This document shows, piece after piece, positions 1-10,793 of a DNA stretch of 64,000 nucleotides. The notes under the pieces were generated by a model, which did no database searches, was not told where the DNA came from, and worked only from the letters and a program-made list of their open reading frames with translations. Position 1 is the stretch's first letter, and each line of letters opens with the position of its first letter. Source of the stretch: Perca fluviatilis (Eukaryota > Chordata > Actinopteri > Perciformes > Percidae); NCBI RefSeq assembly GCF_010015445.1, contig NC_053120.1, forward strand, positions 2,586,517 through 2,650,516, written 5' to 3'. A program made the translations under genes and the position numbers.

Positions 1-1948
1 AATAAAAGCTGAAAGAGCCGATGAACCCTTTTACAGAGTCTGTTTAGAAAGACTTCTCAGAAAGTAGAGAGCGGTCCAGAAATTAAAAAGATAATCTCAG
101 AGACGAGCCAGCAAACGAAGGAAGACCCATCAGACGCCTTCAAAATAAAAGCTTCTTCAAAGGAGCGAGACAACAAGGGCGTCACGGCGAAGGAAGACCC
201 ATCAGATGCCTTCAAAATAAAAGCTTCTTCAGACACCTTCAGGCTCAGTCCTTCAAAGGAGCGAGACCACAAGGGCGCCACGGCGAAGGAAGACTCATCA
301 GACGCCTTCAAAATAAAAGCTGAAAGAACTGACGAACCCTTTTTACAAAGTCTGTTCAGAAAGACTTCTCAGAAAGTAGAGAACAGTCCAGAAATTAAAA
401 AGATAATCTCAGAGACGAGCCAGCAAACAAAGGAAGAAATGGACGCTGGTTATAAAGGAAACGTCTCGGAGCAAAACGAAGAGACAGTTGGCGCCGAGAA
501 AATCAACAACTTGAAAGACGCGGTGAATGAAATGGAAGTAGCCAAAACTACAAGTCTGTCTGAAACACAACACGGTGAGGAAACGATCAACTGGCTGAGC
601 TTTCTTAACTTTAAAGACGTCGCGAACGTCTTCAGACTCAGTCCTTCAAAGGAGCGAGACAATAAGGGTGCCACGGCGAAGGAAGACCCATCAGACACCT
701 TCAAAATAAAAGCTGAAAGAGCAGAAGAACCCTTTTTACAGAGTCTGTTCAAAAAGACTTCTCAGAAAGTAGAGAACGGTCCAGAAATTAAAAAGATAAT
801 CTCAGAGACGAGCCAGCAAACGAAGGAAGACTCATCAGACGCCTTCAAAATAAAAGCTTCTTCAAAGGAGGGAGACAACAAGGGCACCACGGAGAAGGAA
901 GACTCATCAGACGCCTTCAAAATAAAAGCTGAAAGAACCGATGAACCCTTTTTACAAAGTCTGTTCAGAAAGACTCAGAAAGTAGAAATTAAAAAGATAA
1001 TCTCAGAGACAAGCGAGCAGACGAAGGAAGAAATGGACGCTGGTTATAAAGGAAACGTCTCGGAGAAAAACAAAGAGACAATCGGCGCCGAGAAAATCAA
1101 CAACCTGAATGAAGTGGAAGTAACTGGAACTACAGATCTCTCTGAAACTCAAAATAGTGAGGAAACGATCAACCATCTGAGCTTTCTTAACTTTAAAGAC
1201 GTCTCGAATATCTTCAGACTCGGTCCTTCAAAGGAGCGAGACCACAAGGGCGCCACGGCGAAGGCAGACTCACCAGACACCTTCAAAATAAAAGCTTCTT
1301 CAAACGCCTTCAGGCTCAGTCCTTCAAAGGAGCGAGACAACAAGGGCACCACGAAGAAGGAAGACTCATCCAACTCCTTCAAAATAAAAGCTGAAAGAAC
1401 CGATGAACCCTTTTTACAGAGTCTGTTTAGAAAGACTTCTCAGAAAGTAGAGAGCTGTCCAGAAATTAAAAAGATAATCTCAGAGACGAGCCAGCAAACG
1501 AAGGAAGACTCATCAGACGCCTTCAAAATAAAAGCTTCTTCAAAGGAGCGAGACAACAAGGGCGTCACGGCGAAGGAAGACCCATCAGACACCTTCAAAA
1601 TAAAAGCTTCTTCAAAGGAGGGAGACAACAAGGGCGCCACGGCAAAGGAAGACTCATCCGACGCCTTCAAAATAAAACCTGAAAGAACGGACAAACCTTT
1701 TTTACAGAGTCTGTTCAGAAAGACTTCTCAGAAAGTAGAGAGCGCTCCAGAAATTAAAAAGATAATCTCAGTGACGAGCCAGTTTGCTGGTTTTAAAGGA
1801 AACGTCTCGGAGCAAAACGAAGAGACAGACGACGCCGAGAAACTCAAAAACAACCTGAAAGACATGATGAAAGAATTGGAAGTAGCTGAAACTACAAGTT
1901 TGTCTGAAGCACACCACGGGGAGGAGATGATTCCTACATCACGGGCAG
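1..1948 (+). CDS. Large repetitive exon of a PRY-SPRY protein (5' end outside window)
   Basis: A reading frame is open from base 25 to 2070. I end the exon at 1948 because a strong donor (CAG|GTAAGA) lies there and its phase fits the next exon; the remaining codons to the TAA at 2070 look like intron read-through. The protein is Lys/Glu/Ser/Thr-rich, apparently disordered, and made of two shuffled modules. One contains EPFLQSLFRKTSQKVE then EIKKIISETSQQTKE. The other contains MDAGYKGNVSEQNEET, then LSFLNFKDV and FRLSPSKERD. A linker FKIKASSKE recurs throughout. No signal peptide or membrane segment is seen. I do not recognise the family of this part; the link to the SPRY domain comes from splice phase. 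The first 28 bases are in another frame because a T5 tract found in the sister repeats is T4 here. Confidence 0.65.
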
Positions 1949-2059
1949 GTAAGATCAATCTTTTTCACCGTAAAACTTCCAGATTATCCGCCAGAGATTT
2001 GAACAACTTTACATCACAGAATCGCAGATGTGTAGTCTATGTCAGTCATTCCCAAACTG

Positions 2060-2539
2060 TGGTCCATTAAGGTCTATATAAAAGAGACTTCAGATATTAG
2101 GGGACCACTAAGGTCTATATAAAAGAGACTTCAGATACAGTATTAGGGGACCACTAAGGTCTATATAAAAGAGACTTCAGATACAGTATTAGAGGACTAC
2201 TAAGGCCTATATAAAAGAGACTTCAGATACAGTATTAGGGGACCACTAAAGGTCTATATAAAAGAGACTTCAGATACAGTATTAGGGACCACTAAGGTCT
2301 ATATAAAAGAGACTTCAGATACAGTATTAGAGGACCACTAAGGCCTATATAAAAGAGACTTCAGATACAGTATTAGGGGACCACTAAGGTCTATATAAAA
2401 GAGACTTCAGATACAGTATTAGGGGACCACTAAGGTCTATATAAAAGAGACTTCAGATACAGTATTAGAGGACCACTAAGGTCTATATAAAAGAGACTTC
2501 AGATACAGTATTAGGGGACCACTAAGGCCTATATAAAAG
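2060..2539 (+). repeat. 46-bp tandem array, about 11 copies, each with a TATA-like motif
   Basis: The unit reads roughly ggaccactaaggtctatata followed by aaagagacttcagatacagt and attag. Eleven copies of the core ctatataaaag occur at about 46-bp spacing. The array lies about 110 bp inside the inferred intron. It has no coding character. Confidence 0.9.
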
Positions 2540-3281
2540 CATCCAAAGAGCACCATGTCATGGGTTCCTTTAACGAGCCTGTTGTGCTGATGTGATGACC
2601 AGTTCTAGTTTTAGTGTTTGTAGGCCTATTAAGAGGTGCTGATTAATTCAGCTAGGACTGTGTGTAGACATATTTTATTATGTGTAATATGAGGTGGTCC
2701 GCGAAAATTCTTGATTCCAAATAGTGGTCCACACACACAAAAAGTTTGAAAACGCCTGGTCTACATGATATGAAGGTATACGCTGTATACCCCATAGGAA
2801 AGGTCCAGGATGTCCGTATACCCACTTACAAGAAGGCAAAGGATACCATTACGTAACGAGGATTGTTTTGTGAGAGAACTTTCACACTTACGTTCATAAA
2901 TTCACCCAACAACCAACAGCTTGGCAGTCATTCTCAGCGCAAATTTGAAATTAACAAATGTGAATGACTAAAGCAGCTAGATATATGAAACAAAAGCAAA
3001 TTTAAACTCCACTCTCTCAGTGTTTTTGGTAAGCCTGTCCCTGAAGCTATACTGACACTGAGGATGACTGTGTAGCAGATGTTAACATTACAGAAACTAC
3101 AGAACATGAGCCAGATGAGGCTGATGCTTTACGTGTTAACGTTACAAAGAACCCATGTCTAAATGCTGGGAGGGAGCAAAATACAGTATTATCACTGCAA
3201 AAAAACAGACTACACCACTGCAGCATCGGGTACTTTAGCTCTGCCATTGTGTAAATCTATAAACACATTTGTAAGTACCGT
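2540..3281. other. Intronic sequence without recognisable feature
   Basis: AT-rich single-copy-looking DNA inside the intron between the large repetitive exon and the 3956 exon. I see no convincing exon, RNA gene or transposon end. Confidence 0.5.
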
Positions 3282-3792
3282 ATTTTCCGGACTATAAGTC
3301 ACACTTTTTTTCCTACTTTGGCTGGTCCTGCGACTTATAGTCAGGTGCGACTTATATATCGAAATATATATAATTTAACATGTTTTTAAATGTTGGCTTT
3401 TTGACCCTGTGTATGTATATGTGTTTGTGTCTTTGTCTAATGTTTGTCTGATTGTGGTCTGTTGTGCTCCTATTGTACATTTTTGCCTTAATAGTACCTT
3501 TTATCAAATGTCTTAAATGTTATACTGTTATGTAAATGCGTAATTTTATATTCTTTTAGGGTGACTTTTTTACCATCTGTCTAGAGACTGCAGATGAAAA
3601 ATAGCCTTCTGGCTAACTCTGGCATATTGACAGAAATGTTTATTAATATGCACTGTCTCTGTAATAAACTAAATAAAAAAAAGAAAAAAAAAAAATTCAT
3701 ACTGAAAACATCACCGTCTACAGCCGCGAGAACTTGGATTTTGTGAAATAAATTTCTAAATAAATGCGACTTATAGTCTAGAAAATATGGTA
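3282..3792. mobile_element. Non-autonomous DNA transposon containing a LINE-like 3' tail
   Basis: The ends are inverted repeats. The left end reads ccgtattttccggactataa and the right end is cttatagtctagaaaatatgg, with TA at both edges, as in Tc1/mariner-like insertions. Between them, about 3400-3690, is an unrelated stretch ending in ctgtaataaactaaataaaa and an A-rich tail. It resembles the 3' end of a fish non-LTR retrotransposon nested inside. The superfamily assignment is tentative. Confidence 0.55.
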
Positions 3793-3955
3793 AATAAAAC
3801 GCATGATTTAGGAGGAAGGCTAAAAAGTGGTATACACATTTTTTAGCCTTCCTAAAGTTGAAGATCAGTCTAATCTCCGTTACTTAAGCTTCTGTAACTC
3901 AACGCTAGGTAACAGCCGAGGGTTACATGTATTGTTCTGTATATCTACTCTACAG

Positions 3956-4130
3956 CTGAGCAGAGATGTGAGACTGAAGAGTCGAGTGAGTCAGCAGACG
4001 ATGACAGGATGAACAAAGAAGACGCAGAACAAGAAGAAGAAGAAGAAGAAAAGCCATCAGAGACTCTTCCTCTGCAGCCGCTGTCCTCTGAGATCGATCT
4101 CTTCAGCCTGAGAGACCAAGACGACGAGAG
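3956..4130 (+). CDS. Acidic internal exon of the PRY-SPRY gene
   Basis: The exon is bounded by an acceptor (tctactctacag) and a donor (GAG|GTAAGT). It starts with two bases that complete the phase-1 codon left by the exon ending at 1948, then reads EQRCETEESSESADDD, a poly-Glu run (EEEEEE) and LQPLSSEIDLFSLRDQDD. It ends with two bases, which the next exon completes. The composition is strongly acidic and probably unstructured, a linker towards the SPRY domain. The frame agreement on both sides is the main support. Confidence 0.65.
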
Positions 4131-4454
4131 GTAAGTCCAACTGAGTTTTTTTGTGATTGTTGCGGGGCAAAAATCCTTGATTATGCGGCACGATTTTTAA
4201 AAAAATGCAATGGAATATGCTATATATGATATTTCTGCAATTTTATGCGATGAAATTGTGGGAACTTGCAAAAAACTGGTGTCTGATGAAAAAGAGAATA
4301 AAAAGTGATTTCTCCCCCCAACATCCTGCTTTTCGATGATGTTCACGTCGCGTAATTACATCACTTCATAACGTTCCCATGGCAACAGGGGAAAATGGCT
4401 GCTCTTGTGTGAAGTAAACGCAACATTTTTAAACTTTCTGCTGAGATATATTAC

Positions 4455-5145
4455 GGGACTTTTTTGCAACAAAAATGCGGGGATTATGCAAATCATGCAA
4501 GCACCGCATATTTTGCGTGGAAATCGGAAATTTATGCAGCGAAAGTGCGGCTTATTTTAACACATGACTTTGGCTGATTATGCGTTGAGTTATGCGATCG
4601 CAGTGTGTATCGGTATCGGCCGACACGCATCTGCTGCGTTCGCCGATAGTTTTTTCCCGGCATTATTTACAGACAGGCGTCCATAAAGGCAGCTCTGTGT
4701 TGCTGCAGACCGTGCACTGTCCCTCCCCCCACTAGCACCATGTCAGTCTTAAATTTACAAATCAAGCACTTTATTTCAATGGCTACTTTTCAGGTTTATT
4801 ATTGTCTTAAATTATTTAAATGCGTTGACAAAGGACATGTTGTGATGACCTTATAATATGTCAGCAAGCGATGCATCATCAAGGCTGTGTTGTGCACAGT
4901 TAACCATATGGAGTGCACCCATCCATGTGATGCACATTGCACACATAATTTGGGTGATATGACAGTCCCCTCCAGAAAAACGTGATTATGTGATTGCATA
5001 ATTCAACGCATAATCAGCCAAAGTCCACATATTTATGCGGGGGAGCATTTTTTCAAATCCGCCACACTTTCGGTACATAAATTGCCGATTTCCGCGCAAA
5101 ATATGCAGGGCTTGCATGATTTCATAATCCCCGCATTTTCGTTCT
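4455..5145. mobile_element. Long-terminal-inverted-repeat DNA element
   Basis: About 4480-4605 (with ggctgattatgcgttgagtt) reappears inverted at about 4985-5135. Each arm is roughly 130-150 bp. No transposase is visible between them. It lies in the intron of the PRY-SPRY gene. The outer limits are approximate. Confidence 0.55.
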
Positions 5146-5368
5146 CGACGTAAATTGAAATGCAGTATTGGCTACAAAATATCAGATCAAGAAAATCGGC
5201 AGCCCATATCGGTTGATCCCTAATATTTTACGCGATGGGAGTGAGAATGTGTTGTCCATGCATAGGTGTAATTTAAAGGGGGGATGGAGGGGTACAGCCA
5301 ATGTTGGACCCAACATTAGGCCCTTGTGTCCACGTACATCCTGTATGATGTCATTTCTGTTCCTGCAG

Positions 5369-5406
5369 GGGTCGGCCAGGAGGAATCTCGTGGACGGTGA
5401 AGAGCT
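5369..5406 (+). CDS. 38-bp microexon of the PRY-SPRY gene
   Basis: A pyrimidine-rich acceptor (ttcctgcag) and donor (GCT|GTAAGT) enclose 38 bases. Joined to the preceding and following exons they read GRPGGISWTVKS and run directly into the PRY segment. The start phase (one base completing AG) and end phase (one base left) fit both neighbours. It is short, so it rests on phase and splice signals only. Confidence 0.6.
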
Positions 5407-5757
5407 GTAAGTTCCTAAATCTCTGCTTCACATATTAGTCAGAACATTGTTCTCATGTTTAGAGACTGGGCCAGTTAAAGGAGTTTCTTTTTGGCGCTTT
5501 CAGCTATTTTTTTAATGATTTCAGTGTTTTTTTATGTGATAGAATGTTCTTTAGACCATTTTGAAGCTACATATTTGACACTTTTTTTCCCAGCATTTTT
5601 TTTTCCCGTTTTCGAAGCTTCTTTCGATGTTTTCAGCATTTATTTCTAAGTATTTGGCGCTTATGGTGCGTTACGGTAGCCTGACAAGCCAGACCCACAT
5701 CAAGATGTTGGGATCTGGGAACTCACCATTGGCAGGGCTCAATCCGAGGGGCGGGAT

Positions 5758-5934
5758 CAGGGTCCAAAATTAGCAACATCTACTAGCCAAATGCTGGTAA
5801 AATATGCAGGTGGCTGGTAGATTTGCTTCACTCACCAGCCAAAAAAATCAATGGTAATCTATTGAGTGGCTGGTAAAATTTGAACATTCACTAGCCATTT
5901 GGCTGGTGGTCAATAAAGTAAAAGTTGGACCCTG
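5758..5934. mobile_element. hAT-type MITE, 177 bp, with 8-bp target duplication
   Basis: The ends CAGGGTCCAAAAT and AGTTGGACCCTG are inverted copies. The sequence ggcgggat occurs immediately before (5750-5757) and after (5935-5942). An 8-bp duplication with CAGGG-type ends is characteristic of hAT elements. It sits inside an older repeat that otherwise reads continuously across the site. Confidence 0.85.
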
Positions 5935-6257
5935 GGCGGGATAAACGGTTGTCTTTCAAATTCCCTCTGCACCAATAGGATAGCGCCACAACCAATCAGA
6001 GCAACGCTAGTTGATAGATTAAACTTTAATGGTCTGGCTTTGAATTTCCGGAGAAACCAAACCCATGTGACGCCTTCTTCCAATCAGCTGCCCGCTTTTA
6101 ATTTCTTGGGCAACAACACAGAGTAGCGCCGCCTGCTGCTATGGAGACATATTACGTTTCTCAAGTCGGTGTTGCCCAGTGTGTCCCGGGGGCAGTTTTT
6201 TGGACCTCGGGGACCCGACTGATCATCTCGACTGGCTTTACTGTCGACGGTCGGCCG

Positions 6258-6560
6258 CAGAGCCGGCCCAACCCATAAGCGAACTAAGCGGCTGCTTAGG
6301 GCCCCGTGGCTACCAGAGGGGCCCCCAAGAGAGCTTGAAATGTCCCACAATAGAGCTCATAACAAAGCCGGTCTATTTGCTGCTGCTAATAGGTCTCACA
6401 TTAGTCTTCACATGTGTATTTGTACATTATGAGTGTTTAAACTAATATTTACAATACACAAGTTGGCTAAGTGCCAAGTGCAGTGGCAACATGTTACAAT
6501 GTGGAGAGTCCCCCAAACCAGATCCTGCTTAGGGCCCCCAAAAGTCTAGGGCCGGCCCTG
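6258..6560. mobile_element. hAT-type MITE, 303 bp, with 8-bp target duplication
   Basis: The ends CAGAGCCGGCCC and GGGCCGGCCCTG are inverted copies. The duplicated target gtcggccg lies at 6250-6257 and 6561-6568. It lies in the intron upstream of the SPRY exon. No coding capacity is seen. Confidence 0.88.
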
Positions 6561-6724
6561 GTCGGCCGTCTGGTTGGTGTGTCTCGGCTATTAGGCATAC
6601 TGTCTCTGCCTTCCCTGTTCTACCTGTGAAGCACTTTGGGTCAACTGTTGTTCGTTTAAATGTACTATACAAATAAAATGACTTGACTTTTTTAACGACT
6701 AATGTTTCCGTTTCGTCCCCCCAG

Positions 6725-7290
6725 TCGCCTGTTATCTGACCTTTGACCCCAACACTGCCAACTCAGAGCTGCGTCTGAGCGACAGCAACCGGACGGTGAC
6801 TCGAGAGTGGACGGCGCTGTGGCCGCCGGAGCACCCGGACCGCTTCCGGCGCTGCCCGCAGGTCCTGTGCCGGGAGGGGCTGCTGGACTCGGCGTACTGG
6901 GAGGTGGAGTGGCGCGGCGGCGCCGACATCGGCGTCGCCTACAACGACAACTGCCGAGACGGAGACGCGGCGCGCTGCCTGCTGGGACACAACGAGCGCT
7001 CCTGGAGCCTCGAGTGCTCGGAGGGAAGCTACGCGGCGTGCCACGCTAACCGGAGGTTCAGGGCAGCCGTGGCGGCGCCTGAACCGTTCGCACGCAGGGT
7101 TGGCGTGCACCTGGACTGGTCCGCAGGCGCTCTGTCCTTCTACTGCATCTCGCCGGACGCCATGGTGCACCTTCACACCTTCAGAGACACCTTCACCGAG
7201 CCGCTGTACCCGGCCTTCTGGGTCTGGGCGTACGACGGGGCCGTGTCGCTGAGCCAGGTGGAGTTAGGCTGGGAACGGCTGCTGCAGTGA
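6725..7290 (+). CDS. Terminal exon encoding a PRY-SPRY (B30.2) domain
   Basis: The exon starts after an acceptor (tccccccag), completes the T left by the 5369-5406 exon, and runs to TGA at 7288-7290. It encodes a complete PRY plus SPRY module. PRY signatures are CYLTFDPNTANSELRLS, then PDRFRRCPQVLCREGL. SPRY signatures are YWEVEW, IGVAYN, WSLECSEGSY, RVGVHLDWSAGALSFY and LYPAFWVW. B30.2 domains bind protein partners and end many fish TRIM, NLR and related immune proteins. No RING, B-box or NACHT domain lies in this window, so the parent family stays open. The exon is very GC-rich compared with its surroundings. The last 108 bp are duplicated at 8101. Confidence 0.88.
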
Positions 7291-7334
7291 ACCGCACGGA
7301 CATATGGCTCAGTCACCGCGGTAACCCTCGGCTA

Positions 7335-8100
7335 CAGGAGTGACCTCTGCTACAGGAGTGACTGCTATAGGAGTGACTGCTACAGGAGTGTCTGCTACAA
7401 GAGTGACTGCTACAGGAGTGACTGCTACAGGAGTGACTGCTACAAGAGTGACTGCTACAAGAGTGACCTCTGCTACAAGAGTGACCTCTGCTACAAGGAG
7501 TGACCCGTACTTACAAAAGGTGAGGTGCTGCTACAGGAGTGACCTCTGCTACAAGAGTGACCTCTGCTACAGGAGTGACCTCTGCTACAGGAGTGACCTC
7601 TGCTACAAGAGTGACTGCTACAGGAGTGACTGCTACAGGAGTGACTGCTACAAGAGTGACTGCTACAGGAGTGACTGCTACAAGAGTGACCTCTGCTACA
7701 AGAGTGACTGCTACAAGAGTGACCTCTGCTACAAGAGTGACCTGCTACAAGAGTGACTGCTACAGGTGTGACTGCTACAGGAGTGACTGCTACAAGAGTG
7801 ACCTCTGCTACAAGAGTGACTGCTACAAGAGTGACCTCTGCTACAAGAGTGACTGCTACAAGAGTGACTGCTACAGGAGTGACCTCTGCTACAGGAGTGA
7901 CCTCTGCTACAGGAGTGACCTGCTACAGGAGTGACCTCTGCTACAAGAGTGACCTCTGCTACAGGAGTGACCTCTGCTACAGGTGTGACTGCTACAAGAG
8001 TGACTGCTACAGGTGTGATTGCTAGAGGAGTGACCTCTGCTACAGGAGTGACCTCTGCTACAAGAGTGACCTCTGCTACAAGAGTGACCTCTGCTACAAG
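7335..8100 (+). repeat. 15/18-bp minisatellite, block 1
   Basis: Alternating units of tgactgctacaggag (15 bp) and tgacctctgctacaagag (18 bp) begin about 45 bp after the SPRY stop codon. Units are multiples of three, so long open frames arise in the array; they are repeat artefacts, not genes. This stretch is probably 3' UTR or downstream DNA of the SPRY gene. Confidence 0.93.
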
Positions 8101-8249
8101 AGAGACACCTTCACCGAGCCGCTGTACCCGGCCTTCTGGGTCTGGGCGTACGACGGCGCCGTGTCGCTGAGCCAGGTGGAGTTAGGCTGGGAACGGCTGC
8201 TGCAGTGAACCGCACGGACATATGGCTCAGTCACCGCGGTAACCCTCGG
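8101..8249 (+). pseudogene. Duplicated 3' end of the SPRY exon inside the minisatellite
   Basis: Starting at agagacaccttcaccgag, this stretch repeats 7183-7331 almost exactly at an offset of 918 bp. It includes the last 36 codons, the TGA and the first bases of the flank. It lacks the rest of the domain and an acceptor, so it is a relic of a tandem duplication that copied the exon end and the first minisatellite block together. Confidence 0.9.
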
Positions 8250-9276
8250 CTACAGGAGTGACCTCTGCTACAGGAGTGACTGCTACAGGAGTGACCTCTG
8301 TTACAGGAGTGACCTCTGCTACAGGAGTGACTGCTACAAGAGTGACTGCTACAGGAGTGACTGCTACAAGAGTGACTGCTACAGGAGTGACTGCTACAGG
8401 AGTGACTGCTACAGGAGTGACTGCTACAAGAGTGACCTCTGCTACAAGAGTGACTGCTACAAGAGTGACCTCTGCTACAAGAGTGACTGCTACAGGAGTG
8501 ACTGCTACAAGAGTGATCTCTGCTACAAGAGTGACTGCTACAGGAGTGACCTCTGCTACAGGAGTGACCTCTGCTACAGGAGTGACCTCTGCTACAAGAG
8601 TGACTGCTACAGGAGTGACTGCTACAGGAGTGACTGCTACAAGAGTGACTGCTACAGGAGTGACTGCTACAAGAGTGACCTCTGCTACAAGAGTGACTGC
8701 TACAAGAGTGACCTCTGCTACAAGAGTGACCTGCTACAAGAGTGACTGCTACAGGAGTGACTGCTACAGGGTGACTGCTACAAGGGTGACCTCTGCTACA
8801 AAGGTGACTGCTACAAGAGTGACCTCTGCTACAAGAGTGACTGCTACAAGGTGACTGCTAAGCGGGTGACCTGTGCTACAGGAGTGACCTCTGCTACAGG
8901 AGTGACCTCTGCTACAGGAGTGACCGGCTACAGGAGTGACCTCTGCTACAAGAGTGACCTCTGCTACAGGAGTGACCTCTGCTACAGGTGTGACTGCTAC
9001 AAGAGTGACTGCTACAGGTGTGATTGCTACAGGAGTGACCTCTGCTACAGGAGTGACCTCTGCTACAAGAGTGACCTCTGCTACAAGAGTGACCTCTGCT
9101 ACAGGTGTGACTGCTACAGGTGTGACTGCTACAGGAGTGACCTCTGCTACAGGAGTGACCTCTGCTACAGGTGTGACTGCTACAGGAGTGACCTCTGCTA
9201 CAAGAGTGACCTCTGCTACAAGAGTGACCTCTGCTACAGGAGTGACTGCTACAGGTGTGACTGCTACAAGAGTGAC
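8250..9276 (+). repeat. 15/18-bp minisatellite, block 2
   Basis: This is the same 15- and 18-bp units as block 1, following the duplicated exon end. A few degenerate units (tacagggtgac, tacaaaggtgac, taagcgggtgac) lie near 8765-8875. It ends in unique sequence at about 9277. Confidence 0.92.
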
Positions 9277-9319
9277 ACCCATCTCCAAATCCACCGTTCC
9301 ATCTGACTTTCTTTTTAGT

Positions 9320-9420
9320 TGCAGAGACGTGAAACAACTACAAAATAACTACAAAATAACTACAGAATAACTATAAAATAACTATAAAACAACTGCAAAA
9401 TAACTACAAAGGGTAACAAA
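9320..9420 (+). repeat. Short 11-bp tandem repeat
   Basis: Copies of a roughly 11-bp unit (aactacaaaat) with small changes. It has no coding character. Confidence 0.75.
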
Positions 9421-9602
9421 ACGACCAAGTAGAGACTAAAAAGATGCAAAGCAGTCGCAAAAACATACAAAAAGATAAAGATACTTACTTTTTCCCTCCT
9501 CTCTCCTCTCTTTATAAGGTGTGTATAATGTGTGTGTAATGTGTATAATGTGTGTGTAATGTATATTATGTGTGTGTAATGTGTGTATAAAGTCATGTGC
9601 CT

Positions 9603-9627
9603 GACCTGTAGCTGAGTCTCTTTTTCT
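9603..9627 (-). pseudogene. Fragmentary copy of the apc2 coiled-coil exon 3' end and donor
   Basis: On the minus strand this reads GAGACTCAGCTACAG|GTCAGG, nearly identical to the end of the exon at 10271-10345 (GAGACCCAGCTACAG|GTCAGA). Homology stops after about 24 bp. Both copies sit beside TG-rich repeat. It is likely a by-product of repeat-mediated duplication. Confidence 0.55.
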
Positions 9628-9734
9628 CGTAACCGTCCCAACATTTGTCCTCAACATATTTTTATTACAGCATTTCTGCTGGTTTCTGTATCGGGTATTT
9701 TTACTGTCTTCTGTCTGGTTTGTGGGATGCATCT

Positions 9735-10183
9735 GCCTGTATATTATGTGTAATGTGTGTGTATTGTGTGTGTATTGTGTGTGTATTGTGGGTGCATTGT
9801 GTGTGTATTGTGTGTGTACTGTGTGTGCACTGTGTGTGCACTGTGTGCATTGTGTGTGTTTTGTGTGTGTATTGTCTGTGCACTGTGTGTGTATTGTGTG
9901 TGTACTGTGTGTGCACTGTGTGTGCACTGTGTGCATTGTGTGTGTTTTGTGTGTGTATTGTGTGTGCATTGTGTGTGTATTGTGTGTGTACTGTGTGTGT
10001 ATTGTGTGTGCATTGTTGTGCATTGTGTGTGTATTGTGTGTACATTGTGTGTGTATTGTGTGTGCATTGTATGTGCATTTTGTGCATTGTGTGTGTATTG
10101 TGTGTGTACTGTGTGTGCATTGTGTGTGTATTTTGTGTGTGTGTATTGTGTGTGTGTATTGTTATTATTGTATTGTGTATTGT

Positions 10184-10244
<61 letters not shown>

Positions 10245-10250
10245 GTATTG
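9735..10250. repeat. Degenerate (TGTGTATTG)n and (TG)n microsatellite
   Basis: An imperfect 8-10-bp unit, tgtgtgtattg and variants, ends in a pure (TG) run at about 10187-10240. Reading frames here are Cys/Val/Tyr or Thr/His repeats only. A smaller related patch lies at 9518-9595. Confidence 0.9.
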
Positions 10251-10270
10251 TACAGTAATGTGTGTCTGAC

Positions 10271-10345
10271 CTGTAGCTGGGTCTCTTGACTCCCTCGGGC
10301 CTCCTGCAGCTCTTTCTCCAGCTGTTCCAGACGAGCAACACGTAT
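10271..10345 (-). CDS. apc2: APC2 coiled-coil exon (25 codons)
   Basis: The acceptor GTGTTGCAG and donor CAG|GTCAGA enclose 75 bases reading IRVARLEQLEKELQEARG and then SQETQLQ. This corresponds to the segment IRASRLEQIDKELLEAQ that follows MEERFGTSDEMVQ in vertebrate APC2. The phase is 0 at both ends and fits the exon at 10794. No further apc2 exon (armadillo repeats, large 3' exon) is visible on this strand to the left, where a + strand SPRY gene lies instead. Confidence 0.82.
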
Positions 10346-10793
10346 CTGCAACACACACACACACTCTCCCCACACACACCCACTACACACCACACACACA
10401 CACACACACCTACACACTACCACCTACCACCCACACCTACCACCACACAGTTCAGACATGTCCAGATGTTTCCACCAATCAGCTGTCTATGTGTCATCCT
10501 GTCAACAACGACTCAGCTATTTAATAAAGTCATATTTAATTTATTTTAATGTGTTGTTAGTCAAATTCTGTGATGACGTAATAAACTCCTTAAAATATTC
10601 ACGCACAAAACAAGAAAAAACTTTTTTTCCTAAATTTTGGCTTTTTTTCTCCTAATCGTCCAACATGTTTTCTTCACATATTCCGACTTTTTTTTCTCAA
10701 AATGTTTCAACTTTTTTCGGTGTAAGCGAGCGTCCAATCAGCCGCCTCGCTCTCACCAGCGCCCCCTTAACCAATCAGCCGCCTCCCTCTCAC

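Noticed and set aside
7340..9370. Long open frames of [11 protein letters not shown] or [10 protein letters not shown] type on both strands
   Set aside because: They arise because the minisatellite units are 15 and 18 bp; no start context, splice site or non-repeat sequence supports a protein.
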